Translations under genes and position numbers: made by a program | Shown: piece after piece, positions 1 through 6,517 of the stretch | How positions within the stretch are numbered: the first letter of the stretch is position 1 | Layout of the letters: each line of letters begins with the position of its first letter | The notes under the pieces: model-generated | Told to the model about the DNA's origin: nothing | Databases searched by the model: none | What the model saw: the letters and a program-made list of their open reading frames with translations, nothing else | Origin: JAADDG01 sp964450755 | GTDB taxonomy: Bacteria > Campylobacterota > Campylobacteria > Campylobacterales > JAADDG01 | Reading direction: 5' to 3' | DNA: 12,562 bases | Assembly (NCBI GenBank): GCA_964450755.1 | Contig: CAYVDJ010000085.1 | Span: 1 to 12,562, forward strand

Positions 1-744
1 ATAAAGATATTTTTGATGCTGTTTTTAACGGCTCTTTTGCTAAACGGAGGTGAGATCAGGATCGCCGCAGCCGCCAATGTCAGTTATGCGATAGATGATC
101 TGATAAAAGAGTTCAACACTCTCTATCCCAAAACAAAAGTAACTGTGTTGCTTGGAAGCAGTGGAAAACTAACCGCACAGATAAAAAATGGCGCACCGTA
201 TCATATTTTTATGTCGGCAAATATGAAATATCCCAAAGCTCTTTATGATGAAAAGTCGGCAGTAACAAAACCAAAAGTCTATGCAAAAGGCTCTTTGGCA
301 TATCTCAGCGCAAAAAAGCTTGATTTTTCAAAAGGAATACTTTTGACAAAAGAGTCAGATATCAAAAAGATCGCCATAGCCAATCCAAAAACAGCGCCTT
401 ACGGCAAAGCAACCGTAGAAGCGATGAAAAACGCAGGAGTCTATGAAAAGATCAAAAACAAATTTATCTACGCAGAATCCGTCTCACAAAGCGTTGTTTA
501 TGCGATAACTGCCGCTGATATGGGATTTGTCGCAAAATCGGCTCTTTACTCTTCCAAAATGAAAAGATTTAAAGAGGGAATCAACTATAAAAGTGTTGAT
601 CCAAAACTCTATACACCTATCTCCCAGGGAGTTGTTATACTCAAAAAGGGTGAAAAGAATCCTGAAGTAAAAGCATTTTATGATTTTATTTTCAGCCCAA
701 AAGCAAAGGAGATATTTAAAAAATACGGTTATCTTATCCCATGA
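1..744 (+). CDS. modA: Molybdate ABC transporter periplasmic substrate-binding protein ModA (5' end cut off)
   Basis: ModA captures molybdate (or tungstate) in the periplasm and delivers it to the ModB permease, supplying metal for molybdopterin enzymes. The frame is open to the window edge and its first residues (IKIFLMLFLTALLLNGGE) are a signal peptide. The true start codon therefore probably lies a few bases upstream, although a TTG at 13 and an ATG at 16 exist inside the peptide. Seen after the signal: AAANVSYA, then GSSGK, the family's oxyanion-binding serine loop, then APYHIFMSA and a TAPYGKA motif, all typical of ModA. Length after signal removal (about 230 residues) is normal. The stop shares ATGA (741-744) with the next gene, so the two are translationally coupled. 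The family is near certain; specificity for molybdate over tungstate cannot be judged from sequence. Confidence 0.93.
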   Translation: MKIFLMLFLTALLLNGGEIRIAAAANVSYAIDDLIKEFNTLYPKTKVTVLLGSSGKLTAQIKNGAPYHIFMSANMKYPKALYDEKSAVTKPKVYAKGSLAYLSAKKLDFSKGILLTKESDIKKIAIANPKTAPYGKATVEAMKNAGVYEKIKNKFIYAESVSQSVVYAITAADMGFVAKSALYSSKMKRFKEGINYKSVDPKLYTPISQGVVILKKGEKNPEVKAFYDFIFSPKAKEIFKKYGYLIP

Positions 745-1142
745 GCAAGATTGTATGTACGATCAAGTCTATAAAAACCCATCACTCCTTGAATGTTTTT
801 ACGCTTGATTTTGAAGGTTTTGAGCTTAAAATGATCTCCCTTGAGATTGATGAGAAGATCAAAAATGCAAAAAAAGTTATTGTCGGTGTTAAACCTTTTG
901 CGGTTGGAATTTTAAAAGATTTTCATGGAAATATCAGCTTTTCAAACCGCCTCAAAGGATATATCTGTGATATCGATAACGGTTCTTTGTTAAGCAGTAT
1001 CAAGATAAAAATTGGTAAAACAGAACTTGAGAGTGTCATGCTGTATCAAACGGCAGAGGATATGAAACTTCGTATCAAAGATGAGATAACGGCAGTGATT
1101 AGAGCAAGTGAACTCTATATCGTGGATGTTTGTGATGTTTGA
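741..1142 (+). CDS. Di-TOBE (Mop-like) molybdate-binding protein of the mod operon
   Basis: A 133-residue soluble protein with no signal peptide, no membrane segment and no helix-turn-helix. It reads as two TOBE/Mop-like halves, roughly residues 3-67 and 70-130. The second half has the familiar pattern NRLKGYICDI ... SSIKIKIG ... LRIKDEITAVIRASELYIV, close to the C-terminal molybdate-binding part of ModE. Mop-type domains bind oxyanions, so a molybdate-sensing, storage or chaperone role in the cytoplasm is inferred. It cannot bind DNA by the usual ModE winged helix. C. jejuni has a comparable small gene between modA and modB (recalled, not searched). The start overlaps the modA stop (ATGA) and has no clear Shine-Dalgarno sequence, so it depends on coupling. 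Its 3' end overlaps the modB start. Confidence 0.75.
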   Translation: MSKIVCTIKSIKTHHSLNVFTLDFEGFELKMISLEIDEKIKNAKKVIVGVKPFAVGILKDFHGNISFSNRLKGYICDIDNGSLLSSIKIKIGKTELESVMLYQTAEDMKLRIKDEITAVIRASELYIVDVCDV

Positions 1143-1830
1143 GATTGTAAAAAATATAGATATGACACCTTTTTTGATCTCTTTCAAACTTGCTTTTATC
1201 ACAACTGTCATCCTTTTTTTCATCTCTTTGCCTCTTTCGTGGTATCTTTCCCAAACAAGATCCAAAATAAAACCTTTTTTGGAAGCATTCAGCGCTTTGC
1301 CCATTGTTTTACCTCCTTCAGTACTTGGATTTTATATCCTGTATGCACTGTCTCAAAACTCTCCGATAGGTGCTTTTTTTGATGAAATGTTTGGAGTAAA
1401 ACTTGTTTTTTCTTTTACGGGGCTGGTTGTTGCAAGTTGTCTTTATTCGTTTCCTTTTATGTTACAACCTCTTCAAAGCGGTTTTGAAAGTCTGAATAAA
1501 AGTATGCTTGAAGCCTCCTACATCAGCGGCAAAAGTACTCTGGAGACTCTTTTTAGAGTTGCCGTTCCAAATATCAAACCCTCTCTTTTAACCGCCATTA
1601 TCGTTACTTTTGCCCATACGGTCGGAGAGTTTGGAGTCGTTTTGATGGTGGGAGGAAGTATTCCGGGTGAAACAAAAGTTGCAAGTGTGGCAATTTATGA
1701 GTTTGTGGAGATCATGGACTATAAAACAGCACATATTTACAGTGCCATAATGGTCATTATCAGCTTTTTGGTACTGTTGTCAGTCTATCTTTTCAATCAA
1801 AAACAGAATAAGAGATTTGGTGCGGTGTGA
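1135..1830 (+). CDS. modB: Molybdate ABC transporter permease ModB
   Basis: ModB is the inner-membrane channel subunit of the molybdate importer, normally a homodimer working with the ATPase ModC. The chosen ATG at 1135 gives MFEIVKNID and 231 residues, the usual family length. ATG 1126 and GTG 1108 are also in frame but add residues without family precedent. Seen: several hydrophobic helices, the conserved ALPIVLPPSVLGFY stretch, the cytoplasmic EAA-type loop that docks on the ATPase (EASYISGKSTLETLF, residues 126-140), and the ModB hallmark HTVGEFG near residues 161-167 followed by SIPGETKVAS. The start overlaps the upstream TOBE gene by 8 bp. The stop TGA overlaps an ATG at 1830, the normal way into modC, but no modC follows. 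ModB should therefore need an ATPase encoded elsewhere. Confidence 0.95.
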   Translation: MFEIVKNIDMTPFLISFKLAFITTVILFFISLPLSWYLSQTRSKIKPFLEAFSALPIVLPPSVLGFYILYALSQNSPIGAFFDEMFGVKLVFSFTGLVVASCLYSFPFMLQPLQSGFESLNKSMLEASYISGKSTLETLFRVAVPNIKPSLLTAIIVTFAHTVGEFGVVLMVGGSIPGETKVASVAIYEFVEIMDYKTAHIYSAIMVIISFLVLLSVYLFNQKQNKRFGAV

Positions 1831-1967
1831 TGATCAATTGGAAATTATCAAGGTCAGTTTTTAATTTTCCAAAAGTGTTTCCAAACTTTTTTGAGGTTTT
1901 TTCCCTTGCAGGATATGCCATACTTCTGTTGCTATCGGTATGTAAACAGAGTACTTTTGTGCTATAG
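1830..1967 (+). pseudogene. Possible start remnant of a lost modC
   Basis: An ATG at 1830 overlaps the modB stop (TGATG), the classic coupled start expected for modC. The frame begins MINWKLSRSV and ends at a TAG after 45 codons. Nearly all of it (from 1861) lies over the 3' end of gpsA on the other strand, so at most the first ten codons could descend from modC. No Walker A motif or other ATPase feature is present. This is a hypothesis from position; the short peptide has no clear similarity by eye, and the ATG could be chance. Confidence 0.25.
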
Positions 1968-2751
1968 CATAAACCGCATTTACCGTATAAACTCCTTCTG
2001 CCACCTCTCCCAACTCGTGTAAAATATCGTTTAACTTTTTATCCTTTGCAAGAGAAAATCCTACGCGGTAGTTTCGTGAAAGTTTGCTGCTTGCAGTCAA
2101 AAAGAGATCTCCGGCTCCGCTGAGACCCAAAAATGTCTCCTCTTTTGCCCCGAAATATTTTCCAAAACGCTGCATTTCCACAAGTCCTCTTGCTATCAGA
2201 CTTGCTCTTGCATTGTTTCCAAGTTCCAAACCGTCACAAATTCCACTTGCTATGGCTATTATATTTTTATATGCTCCGCAGATTTCGGCTCCTATAACAT
2301 CATCACTGATATATGTTTTGATAAATTTCGGAAAAAAAGATGCAAACTCTTCCGCCGTATTTTTTGAAACGGAATTTATAACAACAGCTGTTGGAAGAGC
2401 TTTCATAACTTCTGCCGCAAAAGAGGGACCTGTTAAAAAAGAGAGGTTTTGAGGGGGAACATATCTTTCAAAAATCTCATTTAGAAATTTTTTGCTTTTT
2501 GTATCTATCCCTTTTGATGCAACCAGAATCTTTTGATCTTTTTTGTATCTGAAATTTTTTTCAAGCCACTCATTTATCTGTTGGGCAGAGATAACGATGA
2601 TAAGATGCTTTTTATCCAAAGCCGTTTGTAAAGATACGAAATCTTTTATCTTTCTCTCTTTTCGTGAAGTTATAACAACATCATTTTTAAAAGACAGGGC
2701 AAATTTTATAGCCTGTCCCCATTTTCCGGCTCCTATAACGGCTATACTCAT
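1861..2751 (-). CDS. gpsA: NAD(P)-dependent glycerol-3-phosphate dehydrogenase GpsA
   Basis: GpsA reduces dihydroxyacetone phosphate to sn-glycerol 3-phosphate in the cytoplasm, the entry point to phospholipid synthesis. The 296-residue length agrees with Campylobacter-type GpsA. Seen: an N-terminal Rossmann motif GAGKWG (residues 7-12), LTGPSFA (106-112), the catalytic-lysine region AYKNIIAIASG (160-170, Lys162), GLSGAGDLFLT (209-219) and SRNYRVG (225-231). The start shares ATGA with the stop of the RCK gene upstream, so it is the last gene of a coupled gatB - kch - RCK - gpsA unit. It is convergent with modB, with 30 bp between the two stop codons and no convincing terminator between them. 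Nothing suggests damage. Confidence 0.96.
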   Translation of the reverse strand: MSIAVIGAGKWGQAIKFALSFKNDVVITSRKERKIKDFVSLQTALDKKHLIIVISAQQINEWLEKNFRYKKDQKILVASKGIDTKSKKFLNEIFERYVPPQNLSFLTGPSFAAEVMKALPTAVVINSVSKNTAEEFASFFPKFIKTYISDDVIGAEICGAYKNIIAIASGICDGLELGNNARASLIARGLVEMQRFGKYFGAKEETFLGLSGAGDLFLTASSKLSRNYRVGFSLAKDKKLNDILHELGEVAEGVYTVNAVYAIAQKYSVYIPIATEVWHILQGKKPQKSLETLLEN

Positions 2752-3461
2752 CTTCTGCTCTCCTTCATATCCTTTATAAAACGGTAGATATCATCTTTGT
2801 ATCCTATCAAAACCAAAATATCTCCGGCATCCATTTTGTGATTTATGCCTCTTGTTACAAAAACAAAATCATTTCCGGTCTCTTTGTCTATAATTCCTAT
2901 GAGAATGAGATTGAACTCCTCTTTGAAGTTTATATCTTTTATATATTTTCCATCCAAAAAAGAGCCTTTTTCTATCTCCACTTCCCTTGTATCTATCTCA
3001 TCATCCAAAAAGAGGATCTCTTCTATGGCTTCTATGACTGCCGGTTTTTCTATCAGATGGAAGATTTTATTTGCACTTCCCTCCATTGTGTCTATGACTT
3101 TGTTTGCTCCGGCAAGTTTCAGCTTTCTCTCACTCTCTTTTGATTCACAGATAGCAACTATTTTGAGATTGTCCCAGATGGATTTTAGTGTAATTGTAAA
3201 ATATACATTTGTCTCTTCATCATCCATTGCACAAAAGACCGTACTGAAATTCTCCTGCATAAGGATAGAGGCGAGAACTTCGTCATCGTTGATATCTATC
3301 GTAAAAAGCTTGTCAAAGCCGTTTTGTCTTGCTCTTTGGATATGATTTTCATCTATGTCAATGATATAGAGTCCAAACTCCTTACCGCTGAAAAATTTTG
3401 CTATTTTTTCTCCGTAACGACCATAGCCGATAAGCAATATACTATCTTTTTTTTCTTGCAT
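2748..3461 (-). CDS. Stand-alone RCK (TrkA-N/TrkA-C) K+ channel regulatory protein
   Basis: A 237-residue soluble protein made of one complete RCK unit. A Rossmann-type TrkA-N domain spans about residues 8-125 and a TrkA-C ligand-binding domain about 155-232. The nucleotide motif GYGRYG (12-17) is intact, and the acidic residue ending strand 2 is present (IIDID, Asp35). RCK domains assemble into gating rings under K+ channels or Trk transporters and respond to nucleotides or cations. The gene overlaps the K+ channel gene upstream by 20 bp and gpsA downstream by 4 bp, which strongly suggests it regulates that channel. It resembles the channel's own RCK domain (shared KLKLAG motif, then a conserved IEA(I/V) stretch), so duplication is likely. 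TrkA for a Trk/Ktr importer is an alternative, but no trkH/ktrB gene is nearby. Confidence 0.88.
   Translation of the reverse strand: MQEKKDSILLIGYGRYGEKIAKFFSGKEFGLYIIDIDENHIQRARQNGFDKLFTIDINDDEVLASILMQENFSTVFCAMDDEETNVYFTITLKSIWDNLKIVAICESKESERKLKLAGANKVIDTMEGSANKIFHLIEKPAVIEAIEEILFLDDEIDTREVEIEKGSFLDGKYIKDINFKEEFNLILIGIIDKETGNDFVFVTRGINHKMDAGDILVLIGYKDDIYRFIKDMKESRR
3442..3461 (-). other. 20-bp gene overlap with A8 run, possible slippage site
   Basis: The overlap of the channel and RCK genes contains eight consecutive A on the coding strand (3447-3454). The channel frame reads GCA AGA AAA AAA AGA TAG; the RCK gene is in the +1 frame and starts at the ATG at 3461. Dropping one A, or a +1 ribosomal shift, turns the end into GCA AGA AAA AAA GAT AGT. 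The channel then continues as ARKKDSILLIGYG into the RCK protein, giving a fusion of about 757 residues. The sequence facts are certain; use as a slippage site is inference. Confidence 0.45.
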
Positions 3462-5022
3462 GAGTCAAACTGCTTTCGATTACCAAAGATTTAAAGTGTG
3501 AAACACTTATACTGTATCCCATTATTATCAGAAGATCTCCACTTTTTAAGATAAAATTGCCAGAAGGGTTAAAATGAAATTTTTTACCGTTTTCATCGAT
3601 TCTTCTTACCCCAAGAAGAATCAATTTGTATTTATCCAAATCTATATCTTTTATCCTTATATTTTCCAAAAAAGAGTTTTTTAAAACTTCGGTTTCATCA
3701 CATACCGCATTTTTCTTTTTGGAAAGGATGTTTATAACAGCTTCGATTGCAATAGGCTGACTTAATATCTTTGATGCGATAAGTCCTGCCGTCTCATAGG
3801 GAGAGACTATATAATCAACACCGGCAAGTTTCAGTTTTTTGTATGAGTTTTTATTGAAAGTTCTTGAAATGATAGGTATGCTTTTTGATAGACTTCTGAT
3901 ATTTAGAGCAATGAATATATTGTGAATATCATCCTGAGCCAGACACATTACCGCTTTGACTCTGTTTTTTAGATTTATCCTTTCCAAAACCTCCCTTTTG
4001 GAGGCATCCTCTTTGATAGCAAGATAGGATCTTTTTTGGATTGATTCATATTTTTTGGGATCTTGTTCTATAATTACAAATTCTCTTTTTTCACTTTTTA
4101 GTTTTTGTGCTACAAGTTCCGCCAGATGACTGTAACCGCAGATAAGATAAAAATCATTCAGTTGTTCTACTTTTGATAAAACTTTTGATTCTTTTATCTC
4201 ATCTATTTTTTCGGTAAAAGATGAAACGATGATAGAAGTAAAAAAGGAGATCAAACCCAAACCCGCCAGTATAATAATAACCGTAAAAATTCTTGCTTCA
4301 TTGGATGTTGGGGTAATATCTCCGTAACCGACTGTGGAGATCGTAACAAAAGACCAGTAAAAAGCATCCAAAAGAGAGTGGACATTTGGATTTGTTTTTG
4401 CTTCAAAAACATATAAACTTGCACCGCTTATAAAAACGATAAACAGTACCAAAAAGAAAAGCATTGTAAGTTCGGTTCTTTTGGATGTCAAAACATCCAA
4501 AAACTCAACAAGATTTTTTGAATATCTAAAGATTTTAAATGCTCTGAAAAGTACAAAAATCCTCAAAATTCTAAGTTCTCTGTATGCCGGCAGGATTGCC
4601 AAAAGATCTATAATGGCAAATGGAGAGAAAATATACTGTAATGTTTTTCTCCATATTTTCAGCAAAACTCTTTTTGTATTAAATCTGCTCTCCAAAAAAA
4701 CCGAGTTTTCAAACTCTTCTATAACTATTTTCCTGCGATCGACATATACCCAGAGCCTTAGAAGATATTCGATGATAAAAATTGTCGTAACGATATAGAT
4801 ATCATAGAAATTGAGCCAGTAATATAAAGGATGTTCGGTCTCTTCTATGATGATTGCCACACTGCTTAGGATGATAACAATCATTGTGTAATCAAAATAT
4901 TTTTTATATTTGTAGTTGGAATTTTCCAAAAGATCATAAAAGAATTTTTTGGTTTTTTTATAAAAGGGGCTGCCTTCCAAAAAGAAGGCAAAATTTACCA
5001 AAAGTCTTGTAAAAAGATTCAA
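3442..5022 (-). CDS. Six-helix voltage-gated-type K+ channel with C-terminal RCK domain
   Basis: A 526-residue inner-membrane channel. Helices S1-S6 run from about residue 44 to 268. S4 carries regularly spaced charges (R148, R151, R154, R160, K163, R166), a voltage-sensor pattern. The selectivity filter TVGYGD is at residues 230-235 and marks K+ selectivity. A TrkA-N domain starts at about 290, followed by TrkA-C to about 510. The RCK glycine motif is degenerate: GYSHLA (296-301) replaces GxGxxG, so nucleotide binding may be lost. The TTG start at 5022 directly abuts the gatB stop (TAG/TTG), and no ATG occurs before residue 47, inside S1, so the TTG is favoured though not proven. The last 20 bp overlap the stand-alone RCK gene and include eight A in a row. 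The role is K+ conduction and membrane potential control; gating by the partner RCK protein is inferred. Confidence 0.92.
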   Translation of the reverse strand: MNLFTRLLVNFAFFLEGSPFYKKTKKFFYDLLENSNYKYKKYFDYTMIVIILSSVAIIIEETEHPLYYWLNFYDIYIVTTIFIIEYLLRLWVYVDRRKIVIEEFENSVFLESRFNTKRVLLKIWRKTLQYIFSPFAIIDLLAILPAYRELRILRIFVLFRAFKIFRYSKNLVEFLDVLTSKRTELTMLFFLVLFIVFISGASLYVFEAKTNPNVHSLLDAFYWSFVTISTVGYGDITPTSNEARIFTVIIILAGLGLISFFTSIIVSSFTEKIDEIKESKVLSKVEQLNDFYLICGYSHLAELVAQKLKSEKREFVIIEQDPKKYESIQKRSYLAIKEDASKREVLERINLKNRVKAVMCLAQDDIHNIFIALNIRSLSKSIPIISRTFNKNSYKKLKLAGVDYIVSPYETAGLIASKILSQPIAIEAVINILSKKKNAVCDETEVLKNSFLENIRIKDIDLDKYKLILLGVRRIDENGKKFHFNPSGNFILKSGDLLIIMGYSISVSHFKSLVIESSLTHARKKR

Positions 5023-6447
5023 CTACTTAAGTCTCTTTTTCAAAAGTTCATTTACAACTTTGGGATTTGCGCTTCCCTTACTGGCTTTCATAACCTGTCC
5101 GACAAAAAAGCCAAACAGTTTCTCTTTTCCGCTTTTGTACTGTTCTACTTTGTCTCGATTGTTGTTTAGTATCTCATCAATCATCGCCAAAATGGCACCG
5201 TCATCACTTACCTGTTTGAGTCCGAGTTTTTCAATAGCCTCATCCACTTCGATACTGTTTTGCATAAGATGATCAAGCACATCTTTTGCCGCTTTTGCGC
5301 TTATAGTGCCGTCTTCTATTCTTTTTATGATTGAGGCCAATTTTTTGGAGTTGACCGGTGAGTTTTCTATCGAAGTTTCACCTTTGAAGCGTCCCAAAAG
5401 TTCCACTGTAAGCCATGTAACGCCAAGTTTCGCAGATGCACCCTCTTTTATCATATCCTCAAAAAAATGAGCCATTTCAACAGAAGATGTTATGATGATG
5501 GCATCATACTCTTTTATACCGTACTCTTTTATAAATCTTTCTCTTTTTTCATCGGGAAGTTCGGGGATATTTTTTCCCTCTTCAAGCATTTCATCACTTA
5601 AAATCACGGGCAAAAGATCAGGTTCTGGAAAATATCTGTATTCGGCACTGTCCTCTTTTCCTCTCATACTTTTTGTTTCAAGAGTTTTTGTATCAAAGAG
5701 TCTGGTTTCTTGTACGACTTCCTCCTCATAAGTACCGTCTTCCCACGCTTCAATCTGTCTTTGGATTTCGTATTCGATAGCTTTTTGGATAAATTTAAAA
5801 GAGTTTAGATTTTTGATTTCAGCTCTGGTATAGAGTTTTGTATCTCCTTTTGGTCTGATAGATAGATTGACATCGCATCTAAAAGAGCCTTCTTGCATAT
5901 TTGCATCACTGATATCAAGATATCTGACTATCGAATGAAGTTTTTTCAGATATTCAACCGCCTCATATGCGCTTCTTATATCGGGTTCACTTACGATTTC
6001 CAAAAGAGGAGTTCCGGCTCTGTTTAGATCCACATGACTCTCATTTCCGTGATGGATGTTTTTACCGGCATCTTCTTCCAAATGCGCTCTTGTTATGCCG
6101 ATCCTTTTTTGTGTTCCGTCTTTTAGGTTTATAAACAATTCGCCGTTTTCAACTATCGGAATTTCAAACTGGCTTATCTGATAGCCTTTGGGGAGATCTG
6201 GATAAAAGTAGTTTTTTCTGTTAAAAACAGATTTTTTGTGAACGGTTGCATTTACGGCATATCCGAAACTTATCGCTTTTTTGACCGCCTCTTTGTTCAA
6301 AACCGGTAAAGCGCCCGGCAGTCCCAGACATACAGGACAGACATTGGTATTTGGATTATCTCCGAAACTTGTTGCACATGAGCAAAATATTTTTGTTTTT
6401 GTGTTCAATTGGGCATGAACTTCCAAACCTATGACAACTTCAAACAT
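5023..6447 (-). CDS. gatB: Asp-tRNA(Asn)/Glu-tRNA(Gln) amidotransferase subunit B
   Basis: GatB is the tRNA-binding, kinase-type subunit of GatCAB, which converts mischarged Glu-tRNA(Gln) (and often Asp-tRNA(Asn)) to the correct aminoacyl-tRNA in bacteria lacking the matching synthetases. The ATG at 6447 gives MFEVVIGLEVHAQLN, the standard N-terminus, and has a good Shine-Dalgarno AAAAGG six bases upstream. A TTG at 6462 would add five residues and is less likely. Seen: the cysteine-rich stretch CSCATSF...CPVCLGLPG, RKNYFYPDLPKGYQ, HLEEDAGK, DLNRAGTPLLEIVSEPD and QEGSFRCDVNLS, then a C-terminal YqeY-like helical tail. The length of 474 residues is normal. gatA and gatC are not in the window. 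The stop directly abuts the K+ channel start, heading a gatB - kch - RCK - gpsA unit. Confidence 0.97.
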   Translation of the reverse strand: MFEVVIGLEVHAQLNTKTKIFCSCATSFGDNPNTNVCPVCLGLPGALPVLNKEAVKKAISFGYAVNATVHKKSVFNRKNYFYPDLPKGYQISQFEIPIVENGELFINLKDGTQKRIGITRAHLEEDAGKNIHHGNESHVDLNRAGTPLLEIVSEPDIRSAYEAVEYLKKLHSIVRYLDISDANMQEGSFRCDVNLSIRPKGDTKLYTRAEIKNLNSFKFIQKAIEYEIQRQIEAWEDGTYEEEVVQETRLFDTKTLETKSMRGKEDSAEYRYFPEPDLLPVILSDEMLEEGKNIPELPDEKRERFIKEYGIKEYDAIIITSSVEMAHFFEDMIKEGASAKLGVTWLTVELLGRFKGETSIENSPVNSKKLASIIKRIEDGTISAKAAKDVLDHLMQNSIEVDEAIEKLGLKQVSDDGAILAMIDEILNNNRDKVEQYKSGKEKLFGFFVGQVMKASKGSANPKVVNELLKKRLK

Positions 6448-6453
6448 AAACTG

Positions 6454-6459
6454 CCTTTT
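6454..6459 (-). promoter_or_regulatory. Shine-Dalgarno of gatB
   Basis: AAAAGG on the - strand ends six bases before the ATG at 6447. It decides for this ATG over the in-frame TTG at 6462, which would lie upstream of the site. Confidence 0.7.
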
Positions 6460-6473
6460 CAAAGTTTTTTTGA

Positions 6474-6479
6474 ATTTTA
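6474..6479 (-). promoter_or_regulatory. Candidate -10 box for gatB
   Basis: The 70-bp gap between the GGDEF gene and gatB contains TAAAAT on the - strand, about 26 bases before the gatB ATG, in an AT-rich context. Campylobacterota sigma-70 promoters often show only a -10 box. No -35 is visible, so the call is weak. The gap shows no terminator hairpin, so read-through from upstream is also possible. Confidence 0.3.
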
Positions 6480-6517
6480 CTCATTTAATCATTTAAAACT
6501 AATAAAATGGAGAGGCT

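Noticed and set aside
13..15. TTG at 13 as the real modA start
   Set aside because: The frame stays open to base 1 and the residues before it (IKIF) continue the signal peptide with its positive charge, so the start is probably outside the window.
1108..1134. Longer modB start at GTG 1108
   Set aside because: It adds nine residues unlike ModB N-termini; ATG 1135 gives the expected MFEIVKNID start and a short overlap with the upstream gene.
990..1304. A 104-codon open frame on the - strand opposite the di-TOBE gene and modB
   Set aside because: It lies across two well-supported coupled genes and encodes no recognisable protein.
1831..1850. Imperfect hairpin between modB and gpsA as a shared terminator
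   Set aside because: An 8-bp stem with a bulged C can be drawn, but it is almost all A/T with one G-C pair and no adjoining clean T run, so it would be too weak.
2845..3345. A 166-codon open frame on the + strand opposite the RCK gene
   Set aside because: It is a serine/isoleucine-rich mirror of a clear TrkA-type gene, with no Shine-Dalgarno and no family features; AT-rich genes often leave such frames on the opposite strand.
6448..6462. Longer gatB start at TTG 6462
   Set aside because: The AAAAGG Shine-Dalgarno lies downstream of this TTG and is correctly placed for ATG 6447, which yields the standard GatB N-terminus.
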